This document shows, in pieces, positions 27,801-36,636 of a stretch of DNA of 64,000 nt. Source of the DNA: Porphyridium purpureum (Eukaryota; Rhodophyta; Bangiophyceae; Porphyridiales; Porphyridiaceae). The translations under genes were made by a program, and so were the position numbers. The stretch covers positions 310,001 to 374,000 of the forward strand of contig VRMN01000004.1 of NCBI GenBank assembly GCA_008690995.1, in the 5' to 3' direction. Under the pieces are notes generated by a model that was not told the origin of the DNA, did not search any database, and saw only the letters and a list, made by a program, of their open reading frames with translations. Position 1 is the first letter of the stretch. Each line of letters begins with the position of its first letter.

Positions 27801-28129
27801 CAAATGCATGGTCGCTTCTGCTGCCTCTGCCGTCTGTGGGTACTGATTCAACGACTGCAGTACGGGACTTGCGCTGGACTCGTGTCCGGTGGAGTCGAGA
27901 TATTTAATGCAACTAGAGATGGACTAAAACATGAGTATCCCTCCGTGCCCTTGGGTGAGCCGACGAGATTGGCCATCGCGAGCAACTTAATCATTGACAT
28001 TTGCCGCAGATGGTGATTGCCCTGCTCTCGCCCAAACGCGAACGTGCTGCGAACGGAGGCGATACGTGCTCTCCACGCACCGAGGCACAAACGGAGCAAA
28101 AGTTCACAGAAGGATAGAGTGCCCGGCTT
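27801..28129. other. Convergent 3' spacer, no gene seen
   Basis: 329 bp between the tails of the membrane protein and symplekin genes. No recognisable frame or RNA. Confidence 0.5.
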
Positions 28130-31100
28130 TTAATATTTGGCGAGTAGCTCCCGGACATTCGCTGAGACCGCAATCCTGTTGGCTTTCACGTACTCAACGA
28201 GCGGCTGCGGGAGCTTCGGATCATCCTGCAAAGCAACTTCGAGCTGTGCAGGTGGTAATCTAAGCAGTACCACCGAGAAGCGAGGCATATTGTTTCGGCA
28301 ACACATCAAAAAGCCCTTCCAAAGCTCGCGATCCGACCACACCTCCTTGTCGATCAAACGGATCAAAATGTTCATCACAAAATTTTGGAGCTTCGGATGC
28401 GCACGCACCGCCTGCATGACGGTCCGCATGAAAATCCCGGGGACTGGCGTGTCTTCGACCGCCTTTTGAAGGACCATAGCCAGCACGTCCTGCTTAAAAA
28501 TGCCCGGTGATTTCAGACACAAATCCGTCGCACTAATGATAGCTCGGCCCTTCGGTGTGTTCCAGCCCTCGACTGGAAGGCGAATGAGCTCCAGTAGGAA
28601 TTCATTCGCGGCCAACATCACGGGTCGCTGAGAGAAAATCTGGGAAATTACCTTGCCAAAGCCGCCGACGTTCTCAGGCATGAACACCAAGTGTGGCAAG
28701 TATGTGATGATTTCCTGTTTCTTCAGGCCTCCCAAGACAAAGAGCAAAAAGCTGACGTCCCGCGACCGTTGGAATCTTGCCTTGCATGCAGAAACTACGT
28801 CTTCGTTCGCCTCCGGACGGTTCCCTGTGCCCGACTCGGCCACCAGCTGCAGCATATGCAGTGCAAAAAAATCACGAGCCTGGCCTTGTGACGTCCCGCC
28901 GTCATTGACATCTACCTCCATCTCCAAGTCTTGGTCAACGTTGAGCAGATGAGACAACACGCTCATCTCCATCGCAAGCGTGCGACCCACTGGCTTTGCC
29001 GCATTCAGGACTTGTTTGCGGCCCCCTTCGCTCATGCACTGCACGTACGCATCACGCAAAGACAAGATCAGACGCTCAGGCGTCTCGCAGCAAATTGCCA
29101 CTAGAAGAGGCAGGGCACGGGCAAGATGCTCCAGCGACCGAGTCACGGCTTCCTGCTGTTCCACCGTTTTCGCGGACTGGTTCACCATCTGAATGGCCTC
29201 CTCCACGGAATGAATGGCATGACTTTCTATGCTAGCTGAGATCTGGGGTTTGGAGAAGAGTGAATCTGCCACTAGCCGAATGGCTGGACCGCGAATGACA
29301 GAGTCCTCCGCACGCGCATATTCAAACAGCATGGACAATGCACGTTCACGCTCTTCACCAAATCGCTCCACCGCCAGGTCTCTGAAAATACCCAGCCCAT
29401 TTCTGAAATGGGCCGCAGTCTCACACAATTTGCTCACACTTTCAAATCCTTCCTCGATGACCGTTGGTACCGCGGTCAATAACTCTGCGAGTGGACGCTT
29501 CCAAGCCTTGTCTGCTGCCGCTGCTCCTATGCCTGTCGCCTGTGCTTCAAATCCAGAGTCAAGCTCTTTCTCTGCATGCAAGCCCTTCTCGCATAATTTT
29601 ATGAACAATTCCCGATAGCGATCCGAGACACATGTATCGCCTTGACCAGGCTTCCCTTCTTGCGTGCCTTTGCCGTTTGTGCTGTGGATCAAGTGAACAG
29701 AGGCCTCGGCAAATAACCACTGAATCGCGAGAGGCAGCCGGCGCACGAAGCTCAGTCCGATGTAATCAATCGCTTGATTCCACACAAAGCCACTCATATC
29801 GTGATGCAACAACTTTCTGCAGATCAGGCTGTTTCGTAGTTCCTTTGCTCCATGCTGCTCGGCCACGGTTTCCTTTGCGAGCAAACGCTTCATGATAAGT
29901 TTTTCTAGCTCAATAACGTTTGACGAAGAAAGCTTTGGAGCCACTACTGGTGGAGCGTGTTTGCGGAACTGGGTTTGAACCGCACTTTGCAGCATGGTGG
30001 CCTCCTTCTTAGCTCTGTCAGTACGTGCCACTCCTCCGTCACCGTCTGCACCAATACCTGCCGTTCCTGTGCTCTCTTCTCGGTTGCTCAAGCGGCTTTT
30101 TTTTTCAAGGTCGGCCAGAATGGCCGGTGGGACTTTCGGCATCGTCTGAAGCGAAGCAATGATTCGATCTACGATGATGGAAACTGGCAAAGTACCGAAT
30201 AGCCGAGTTGCGGCTTGGTGCGCTTCATCTGCACTTGGAAAAACGTGTTTGCTTTCAGAAGCTTTGGGCTCCGACGAAGCCTCCGCGATTTCATCTGCAT
30301 CCTCGTCGAATGCATAGTCATCATCGTCTTCTTCTTCGCTTTCCACTTCTATTTCTTTTTCCTCTGCCTTGACCAAGACGGACTCTGTCTTTGAGCGCTT
30401 CGCCATCTGTTCTTCCACGGTGAGAGAGGAAGCATCCTTTTGTTTTGCCGCCGCTTCTTCCCTCATTCTTTTATATGCTTGACGGTCTAACCATCGCACC
30501 ATTTCGTCAAATTTTTTCACGGCCTCCAGCTGCTCAAAGGCGCTTCGAATGTGCTTGCGGAGTGTACCTTGGTCAACCACGGTGGGCGATTGAAGCAGTG
30601 CGAAAAGGACAGCCTTCAGACTTTTCTCAATGCTGGTCCTTTGGGTCGACGTGATGGATGATCCAAGACTGTTGCCCAAGTCAGAAGCCCCACAGAGCGT
30701 CGGCAACACTTTCGTCGTGAGCGACGGTCTACGACGCATCATCTCACCAAAAGTGGAACAGAAGCACATGTACAGCGACGCATTACACGCCGCGCGGCGC
30801 TCGTCCGAGTCAAAAAGCGACAGCACAAAGTTAAGAAAGCGCTCGCCCTCGCGCCGCAGGTCCTCCTTCGATACAAATGATGGTGTCGAACTTGTGCCAC
30901 TTGTGCTGCCGTCCCCGAGCATGTCCACATGGAAGCGCTCCTCGTGTAAACCAAGAGGCTCCTGGGGCAAGTCTGTAGATCTAGGCGTGAATAAGATGAT
31001 AGCCGAGACGGCGAATCTCAGCGCGCTCTGGCGCACTCCCATGTGTGCATGCTTCAACGTATCTTCATCGACAATGCCGCGCATGAGCTGCACAAACGCC

Positions 31101-31546
31101 TCATAAACATGCTTGGGGACCAAGTCTGAGCCGGTCGCGACCAGGCACATCATAAATCCATGCAGCATGCTCATTGCTTCAATGATGCTTTTCTTGACCA
31201 TGGCGCTCTGACCTCCCAGAAAGAACCACTCGAGCAGCGTATCGATGGTGGAGCGCCATCGCTGTGCGGAGGAATTGATCAAACATCTTCTCGCCAGGAG
31301 AGACACCAGCAGTGCACGAATGGCAGGATCACTTTGTCCCTCCAGCGCCAGCGCTTCGGCACGCTCCAGGACACGATCCCACGCGTCCGCGTCAGGGCCA
31401 CCACGGTGCTCGGCATCGGCGAGCACCCGCAACGCCTCACTGCCGGCCGCCGCGACCAGCGCGCTCAACCCAGCCACAGACCGCTCCCTTGCGAATGCAT
31501 GCAGCAGCTCGTCCTTCCCATCACCAGCTCCATATGCCTCCGCCAT
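28130..31546 (-). CDS. SYMPK: Symplekin (Pta1-like mRNA 3'-end processing scaffold)
   Basis: 1,138 aa from MAEAYGAGDG at 31546; upstream codons in frame are Arg/Gly-rich leader. Symplekin holds together the cleavage and polyadenylation machinery. The N-terminal HEAT region (~80-330; KKSIIEAMSMLHGFMM, VRQSALRFAVSAI) matches DUF3453. An acidic stretch (ESEEEDDDDYAFDEDADE, ~410-430) separates it from the C-terminal domain, where LPHLVFMPENV, FLLELIRLPVEG, IFMRTVMQAVRAHPKLQNFVMNIL and RLIDKEVW match the Symplekin_C pattern closely. Length is near animal symplekin (~1,270). The promoter carries the 20-bp array described separately. Confidence 0.88.
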   Translation of the reverse strand: MAEAYGAGDGKDELLHAFARERSVAGLSALVAAAGSEALRVLADAEHRGGPDADAWDRVLERAEALALEGQSDPAIRALLVSLLARRCLINSSAQRWRSTIDTLLEWFFLGGQSAMVKKSIIEAMSMLHGFMMCLVATGSDLVPKHVYEAFVQLMRGIVDEDTLKHAHMGVRQSALRFAVSAIILFTPRSTDLPQEPLGLHEERFHVDMLGDGSTSGTSSTPSFVSKEDLRREGERFLNFVLSLFDSDERRAACNASLYMCFCSTFGEMMRRRPSLTTKVLPTLCGASDLGNSLGSSITSTQRTSIEKSLKAVLFALLQSPTVVDQGTLRKHIRSAFEQLEAVKKFDEMVRWLDRQAYKRMREEAAAKQKDASSLTVEEQMAKRSKTESVLVKAEEKEIEVESEEEDDDDYAFDEDADEIAEASSEPKASESKHVFPSADEAHQAATRLFGTLPVSIIVDRIIASLQTMPKVPPAILADLEKKSRLSNREESTGTAGIGADGDGGVARTDRAKKEATMLQSAVQTQFRKHAPPVVAPKLSSSNVIELEKLIMKRLLAKETVAEQHGAKELRNSLICRKLLHHDMSGFVWNQAIDYIGLSFVRRLPLAIQWLFAEASVHLIHSTNGKGTQEGKPGQGDTCVSDRYRELFIKLCEKGLHAEKELDSGFEAQATGIGAAAADKAWKRPLAELLTAVPTVIEEGFESVSKLCETAAHFRNGLGIFRDLAVERFGEERERALSMLFEYARAEDSVIRGPAIRLVADSLFSKPQISASIESHAIHSVEEAIQMVNQSAKTVEQQEAVTRSLEHLARALPLLVAICCETPERLILSLRDAYVQCMSEGGRKQVLNAAKPVGRTLAMEMSVLSHLLNVDQDLEMEVDVNDGGTSQGQARDFFALHMLQLVAESGTGNRPEANEDVVSACKARFQRSRDVSFLLFVLGGLKKQEIITYLPHLVFMPENVGGFGKVISQIFSQRPVMLAANEFLLELIRLPVEGWNTPKGRAIISATDLCLKSPGIFKQDVLAMVLQKAVEDTPVPGIFMRTVMQAVRAHPKLQNFVMNILIRLIDKEVWSDRELWKGFLMCCRNNMPRFSVVLLRLPPAQLEVALQDDPKLPQPLVEYVKANRIAVSANVRELLAKY

Positions 31547-31677
31547 CCCATTCCCACCCCTCGCGCGCCGCCTCGTTCTTCCCCTTCTCTTTGTCCATAT
31601 CCACCCCCACCCCTTCACACCCACATCGCCCCCCTTCGCGCGCCTTGGCCAACTCGGCAAAGCCAAAACTCCCACAA

Positions 31678-31836
31678 GGATGACATATTTCTCATCTTTC
31701 AGTTCACAATGTCATCTTTATACCACATATTTCAGCATTATGATGGCCTGTTCATCTTTATGGAGTATATTTCATCTTTAAAAATGCGCTTTCATCTTTA
31801 GATCAACAAGGATGACATAGTTGCATTTAAAGATGA
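31678..31836 (-). promoter_or_regulatory. 20-bp phased array of TAAAGATGA (TCATCTTTA) motifs
   Basis: On the plus strand TCATCTTT[A/C] starts at 31692, 31712, 31752, 31772 and 31792, with a degenerate copy (TCAGCATTA) at 31732, so six sites sit in an exact 20-bp register while the 11-bp spacers differ. One copy in the opposite orientation is at 31828-31836. The block is bracketed by two GGATGACATA copies (31678 and 31810). In the sense of the symplekin gene the motif reads TAAAGATGA, 146-254 bp before its ATG; the inverted copy points to the small gene at 32184. Confidence 0.85.
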
Positions 31837-32183
31837 TTATTTTACATTACAGATGACATGTTGCAGTTCTGTCTGTTTCTGTTTGTGTGAAAGGTGCCCA
31901 AGGTGGGGAGGGAAGAGCGGATGAAGAAGTTCGGGGTGCAGGGATTCGGGTGTGACCTTTGTGTTGGGTGGGGAAGAAGCGCGGGGGCGGTGGAGCATTG
32001 AGACGACGAGTGTCGCGACCGTCGTGTCCGGTCTCGAGTTGGGGGGTTTCCTTGCGCGTGCAGTCCTGCGGTCAGAAGTTGCGTTTCGTACTGCGGACAC
32101 GTTTTGTGTTTGGTCGGTTGGTTCCCCGCCCTCACGGATCAGTGGCGCCCGGAACGAGGAAAGATCACAGGAGTGGAGACACC

Positions 32184-32339
32184 ATGCAGTGGCGAAAGTT
32201 TCATGACTTTTCCTACTTTGTGGGCTGGTATGTTATGCCAGGAATGACTATCGGGACAATGATGTATTGTCGGGAAAGAGACTACCAAAGATGGCTGCGT
32301 AAGAAGGCACAGCTCTCGCCTGCTTCGGGGGAATCGTAG
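32184..32339 (+). CDS. Small single-span membrane protein, possibly complex I NDUFB1-like
   Basis: 51 aa: MQWRKFHDFSYFVGWYVMPG begins it and PASGES ends it. One hydrophobic span (~9-28) is followed by a charged, tryptophan-containing tail (CRERDYQRWLRKK). Size and layout, with a Pro-Met-Gly-like core then R-x-R-D, resemble the MNLL/NDUFB1 accessory subunit of mitochondrial complex I, but the similarity is weak. The ATG at 32184 is favoured because the upstream extension of the frame is unstructured. Other tiny respiratory-chain subunits are equally possible. Confidence 0.4.
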   Translation: MQWRKFHDFSYFVGWYVMPGMTIGTMMYCRERDYQRWLRKKAQLSPASGES

Positions 32340-32549
32340 ACCTTTGAGGCGTCAGTTAAGGGGGGGTGTTGCACCATTGTTGCCGCTCTCCGGTGTGGCT
32401 TGGTGGACACCAGAAGCGGTACCAAGCTGTGTACCAGTTCTGTCGTGAAACGGTCTCATGGGGAAAGCGCAGCGTCCCTTTGCAATATGTACCTTGAGTT
32501 TGCTTGCATTAGAACGACAAAAAGTAAGGCTATTATCACACCGCCAGTG

Positions 32550-34352
32550 TTAAAACTCGCACTGACCCGGGTAGCGAGGGAACGGTATGACGTCCCGAAT
32601 GTTTTCCATTCCCGTGCAAAACTGCACGAACCGCTCAAAACCAAGTCCGTACCCACCGTGCTTTACGGTACCATATCGCCGCAGATCCAAATACCACCAG
32701 TACGCGGCCTCGTCCAGGCCAAAGTCCTTCATCTTGGCCTTGAGCACTTCAAGCCGATGCTCTCGCGCACTGCCACCGATGAGCTCGCCGATACCCGGCA
32801 CAAGCAAGTCGGTTGCAGACACCGTCCTGCCGTCGTCGTGGTCGTTGAACTTCATGTAGAACGCCTTGATTTCTGAGGGATAGTCGTACACAAACACTGG
32901 CTTCTGAAATAGCTTCTCCGCTAGATACCTCTCATGCTCCGTCTGCAGGTCGCTGCCCCACACGGGCGCGCCGAATTCAAACTTGATGTTTTTTTCTTTG
33001 ACGGCCTTGTTGAGCTCTTCAATGGCGTCGGTGTACGATATTCTACCAAAAGGCTCGCGCAGGCATAGGTCGAGCTTCTCCAGCAGGCCCTTCTGGACGT
33101 ACTGGTCAAAAAACTCCAGGTCTGACCCGCACTCGGACCTCAAATGCTGCAAGACATATTTGATCATGGCTTCGGCATTCTCCATTACGTCTGACAAATC
33201 TACAAAGGCCATCTCCGGTTCGATCATCCAAAACTCAGCCAAGTGGCGCGTTGTGTTGCTATTTTCGGCCCTAAACGTTGGCCCAAAGGTGTAGATGTCG
33301 GTGAGCGCGCTCGCATACACTTCGCCGCCAAGCTGCCCGGATACCGTCAGAAACGAGCTCTTGCCGAAGAAATCCTTCTTGAACTCGACTTCGCCCGACT
33401 TGTCGTCCTTCAAGGGCAGCTCGGATCCCTTGACCCCTTCTGGAAGCAACGATGTCACGCGAAACATTTCACCGGCTCCTTCACAATCAGATGAAGTAAG
33501 AATGGGCGTGTGCAGGTATACAAAGTCGCGCTGCGCGAAGAACGCGTGGATGGCCTGTGCCATGGCTGAACGCACGCGCATGGCTGCCCCAATGCTGTTT
33601 GTGCGGGGGCGCAGGTGCGCAATCGTTCTTAAAAATTCGAGACCGTGGCGCTTCTTTTGCAGTGGAAAGCTCGCGTCTGCGCCGCCAAGCAAGATGACGT
33701 CATCTGCCCGGATCTCATACTTCTGTCCCTTCCCGGGCGACTCGACGACCGTACCTAGAACGGCAACCGAGCAACCGGTGCTGAGCTGCTTCATCAGCTC
33801 GGCGTAGCCTTGCAGCTTTTCGCTGGGCACGACGATTTGAATGCCCGTCACGTTGCTGCCGTCATTGACATTTATGAAGGCAAACTGCTTCTGATCACGC
33901 ACGGTGCGGACCCATCCATTGACCTTGACGTGCGTGCCCAGGATAGCCTCATCTGCCTCGAGAATGCGCCTGACTCGCATTCTCTTGCTGCCGTTATCCT
34001 GTGCTGCATCCGGCGCACCCACTTTTACCGATCCGCCCACTGCGCTGTGCGCCGCCGGAGCCTGCGCATCACTCATGACCCATCTTCTCGCTGCGCCCTG
34101 CGTCGCACTCAGACCAGCCTCCGCCGCGTCGACCTCCAACCTCGCACGCTGGCGGCGCGCCCACGGCACCAACGTCATTGCGCCCAGCTGCGCACGTCCA
34201 TGAGACCAACATGCGCCATGCGAATGCCCGCGCCTCAGCGTCCACACTGCGGCCGCGACGCCAGCCGTCGACGACACAAACCCAAACATCGATTCCACAG
34301 ACCACCTCTTACTCTCACCCTCCTCCTCTGCCCTCTCTCTCTCTCTCTCCAC
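32550..34352 (-). CDS. NARS: Asparaginyl-tRNA synthetase
   Basis: 600 aa class II enzyme charging tRNA-Asn. The OB-fold anticodon domain starts at VKVNGWVRTVRDQKQFAFINVNDGS (~141). Motif 1 region: LRPRTNSIGAAMRVRSAMA. The AsnRS-specific FLTVSGQLGGEVYA is followed by motif 2 FRAENSNTTRHLAEFWMIEPE and motif 3 YGLGFERFVQFCTGM near the C-terminus. The bacterial/organellar subtype is indicated by these blocks. Residues 1-92 are Arg/Ala/Trp-rich and may target mitochondria or plastids; internal ATGs at MTLVPWARR and MSDAQAPAA could give a cytosolic form, so one gene may serve several compartments. A CT run (GA in sense, 34331-34350) overlaps the start. Confidence 0.95.
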   Translation of the reverse strand: MERERERAEEEGESKRWSVESMFGFVSSTAGVAAAVWTLRRGHSHGACWSHGRAQLGAMTLVPWARRQRARLEVDAAEAGLSATQGAARRWVMSDAQAPAAHSAVGGSVKVGAPDAAQDNGSKRMRVRRILEADEAILGTHVKVNGWVRTVRDQKQFAFINVNDGSNVTGIQIVVPSEKLQGYAELMKQLSTGCSVAVLGTVVESPGKGQKYEIRADDVILLGGADASFPLQKKRHGLEFLRTIAHLRPRTNSIGAAMRVRSAMAQAIHAFFAQRDFVYLHTPILTSSDCEGAGEMFRVTSLLPEGVKGSELPLKDDKSGEVEFKKDFFGKSSFLTVSGQLGGEVYASALTDIYTFGPTFRAENSNTTRHLAEFWMIEPEMAFVDLSDVMENAEAMIKYVLQHLRSECGSDLEFFDQYVQKGLLEKLDLCLREPFGRISYTDAIEELNKAVKEKNIKFEFGAPVWGSDLQTEHERYLAEKLFQKPVFVYDYPSEIKAFYMKFNDHDDGRTVSATDLLVPGIGELIGGSAREHRLEVLKAKMKDFGLDEAAYWWYLDLRRYGTVKHGGYGLGFERFVQFCTGMENIRDVIPFPRYPGQCEF

Positions 34353-34772
34353 CCCGCTTAGCCCCTATCCACATTCAAGCTCGCAATCTCAACCTTTGAC
34401 AAGAGCCCCCGCCCTCAATCTAACCCGCGCCCAATATCCATCCGGTTAGATCCAGGGTCAGATCGCACAAACCCTAACAAACCCTAACAACCAAACCCCA
34501 CAGACCAAAACTCTAGGGTAAACAAAGCGCAAAACCCTAATTCTTGTGGGTATAAGGTACAGTGAGAATGTACTGTCAAGTGTGGAGATTGGAGGTACAG
34601 TTGATGGAACACTTGAGCTGCCGTGTCGTCGAATGTGGAGGAAGCGGGGAGGAAGAGAGTGAGAAGAGGACGGAAGGTGGTGGAGTCGAGGCTCGGAAGA
34701 CGGCTGGCAGAGGGCCTGGGCGTGGAGATACGGGTGCCGCGTGGCGCGCTGTAAGAAGGAAAAGAAGGAGAG
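34353..34772. promoter_or_regulatory. Divergent AsnRS/ZDS promoter with teloboxes and GTACAGTG
   Basis: AAACCCTAA occurs at 34469-34477, 34479-34487 (10-bp step) and 34532-34540, with TAGGGT in the other orientation at 34514-34519. GTACAGTG lies at 34557-34564, GTACTGT at 34570 and GTACAGT at 34595-34601, all before ZDS. In plants the telobox AAACCCTAA marks promoters of translation genes and binds TRB/Pur-alpha proteins. Confidence 0.65.
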
Positions 34773-36521
34773 ATGGCCGGAGTTGGGTTTGTGGGAAGTG
34801 CGGGTGGGGTGGTGGGTGCGGCGCGAGCTGGAGCGTGGCGTCGTGCGGAGTCACGGAGATGTGGAACGGCATGGACCGGTGCGCCGCGGCGTGCGGGAGT
34901 GGCTGGGCGAGTGAGCATGGCGTCTCCAGCGGTCGAGGCGAAGACTGGCGCAAAGGTCGTCAAGTCGCTCAAGGAGCAGGTGTGGAGCGTCAACCGCGTG
35001 AACAAGTTTCGCGGAAACGAGGGCGCGCAGAAAAAGGTGGCGATTGTGGGTGCGGGCCTGGGCGCCTTGTCGGCGGCCATCGAGCTGCTGGATGCCGGAT
35101 TCCAGGTAGAGCTCTTCGAAGGACGACCGTTTGTCGGCGGTAAGGTGGGGTCGTGGGAGGACGCCGACGGAAACCACATTGAAATGGGCCTCCATGTGTT
35201 CTTTGGATGCTACTACAATCTGTTCGATCTAATGAATAAGCTAGGTGTTTTGGAGGATAACTTTCTGGATAAGGAGCACACGCACCAGTTCGTCAACACC
35301 GACGGCGTTCTTGGCGCGCTGGACTTTCGCATGGGCCCCATCGGTGCACCAATCAATGGGCTCAAGGCATTCTTCACGACTGAGCAGCTCAAGACCGTGG
35401 ATAAGCTGGCGAACGCATTGGCGCTTGGCACAAGCCCAATCGTGAAGGGCCTGGTCAACTTTGACGCCGCGATGAAGGACATTCGCGATCTGGATGACGT
35501 GTCCTTCACGCAGTGGTTCACGTCCAAAGGTGGTTCGCGTGGCTCGATTGAGCGCATGTGGAACCCAATTGCGTACGCGCTCGGATTCCTGGACTGCGAC
35601 ACGATTTCTGCGCGGTGCATGCTCACCATTTTTATTCTGTTCGCCATCCGCTCCGAGGCCAGCAAACTGAAAATGCTCAAGGGCTCGCCGCACAATTACT
35701 TGACCAAGCCCATGGTAGATTACATCGAAGCCAGGGGCGGCAAGATCCATTTGCGCCGATTCGTGCGCAGTATTAATTATGTTGAGAAGTCTAATGGCGA
35801 CCTGGAAGTCACTGGCATTGACGTGGCGTTGGGAGCGCAGGGCAACGTGGAGACCATCAACGCCGATATTGTGGTGGCGGCGTGCGACGTGCCTGGCATT
35901 CAAAAGTTGCTTCCAGCGACGTTCCGCAAGTATGAGTGCTTTGAGAATGTTTACAAACTCAGCGCCGTGCCGGTGATTACTGTCCAGCTGCGATTCAATG
36001 GCTGGGTGACAGAGCTGAATGATATGGAAGCCGCGCAGGACGTTTCGCGAAAGAGCGGGCTCGACAATCTACTTTACTCTGCAGACGTGGACTACTCGTG
36101 CTTTGCGGATCTCGCACTGACGTCTCCGGCTGACTACTACCGCGAGGGACAGGGCTCCTTGCTTCAGGTGGTGATTACACCCGCCGACGGCTACATGCCC
36201 AAGAGCGACGCATTCATCGTGGACGAAATGATCAAGCAGACCCGAAAGCTGTTCCCGTCTGCACGTCTGCTGGAGTGCACGTGGAGCAACGTGCACAAGC
36301 TTGCGCAATCGCTGTACCGCGAGGCGCCCGGCATGGATCCCTTCCGTCCTCCGCAGCGCACACCTGTCGACCGCTTTTTCCTCGCCGGCAGCTACACGTA
36401 CCAGGACTATATTGACTCTATGGAGGGCGCCGTCAAGAGCGGCCGCATGGCGGCTGATGAAGTCATTGGCTACGTCACTGAGCAGACGTCCAGCAGTAGC
36501 AGCAACCCTGCGAGCTCATAG
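34773..36521 (+). CDS. ZDS: Zeta-carotene desaturase, plastid precursor
   Basis: 582 aa flavoprotein of carotenoid synthesis, converting 9,9'-di-cis-zeta-carotene to 7,7',9,9'-tetra-cis-lycopene. The FAD dinucleotide motif [18 protein letters not shown] is at ~89-106, then [14 protein letters not shown] and the ZDS-typical [37 protein letters not shown] and the C-terminal [19 protein letters not shown] are characteristic of plant/cyanobacterial ZDS. Residues 1-50 are Arg/Ala/Gly-rich with no acids except one Glu, as expected of a plastid transit peptide; the ATG at 34773 supplies it. Confidence 0.96.
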   Translation: MAGVGFVGSAGGVVGAARAGAWRRAESRRCGTAWTGAPRRAGVAGRVSMASPAVEAKTGAKVVKSLKEQVWSVNRVNKFRGNEGAQKKVAIVGAGLGALSAAIELLDAGFQVELFEGRPFVGGKVGSWEDADGNHIEMGLHVFFGCYYNLFDLMNKLGVLEDNFLDKEHTHQFVNTDGVLGALDFRMGPIGAPINGLKAFFTTEQLKTVDKLANALALGTSPIVKGLVNFDAAMKDIRDLDDVSFTQWFTSKGGSRGSIERMWNPIAYALGFLDCDTISARCMLTIFILFAIRSEASKLKMLKGSPHNYLTKPMVDYIEARGGKIHLRRFVRSINYVEKSNGDLEVTGIDVALGAQGNVETINADIVVAACDVPGIQKLLPATFRKYECFENVYKLSAVPVITVQLRFNGWVTELNDMEAAQDVSRKSGLDNLLYSADVDYSCFADLALTSPADYYREGQGSLLQVVITPADGYMPKSDAFIVDEMIKQTRKLFPSARLLECTWSNVHKLAQSLYREAPGMDPFRPPQRTPVDRFFLAGSYTYQDYIDSMEGAVKSGRMAADEVIGYVTEQTSSSSSNPASS

Positions 36522-36557
36522 CTGCACGGCTTCCCAATAAAAAAAGCAGCCCGGCGG

Positions 36558-36566
36558 AAACCCTAA
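36558..36566 (+). promoter_or_regulatory. Telobox-like AAACCCTAA before the OPR-like gene
   Basis: One AAACCCTAA lies 70 bp before the ATG at 36637, between closely spaced ZDS and the OPR-like gene, so that gene probably has its own promoter. Confidence 0.5.
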
Positions 36567-36636
36567 AATTACCCTATGGCCATTCGTTTCCCACGCAAGG
36601 TCGCAAGCGTCGATTTGTCGCTTCGATGCGACCGCG

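Noticed and set aside
29960-29990. GGGTTTGAACC, resembling a tRNA T-arm
   Set aside because: It lies inside the symplekin coding region and no acceptor, D or anticodon arms fit around it. No tRNA was found anywhere in the window.
31670-31690. CACAAGGATGACAT, resembling part of U6 snRNA
   Set aside because: Only this short stretch matches; the rest of U6 is absent and the sequence belongs to the promoter array flank.
31692-31800. CRISPR-like reading of the 20-bp array
   Set aside because: The repeats are 9 bp with 11-bp spacers in a eukaryotic promoter, far from CRISPR dimensions, and there are no cas genes.
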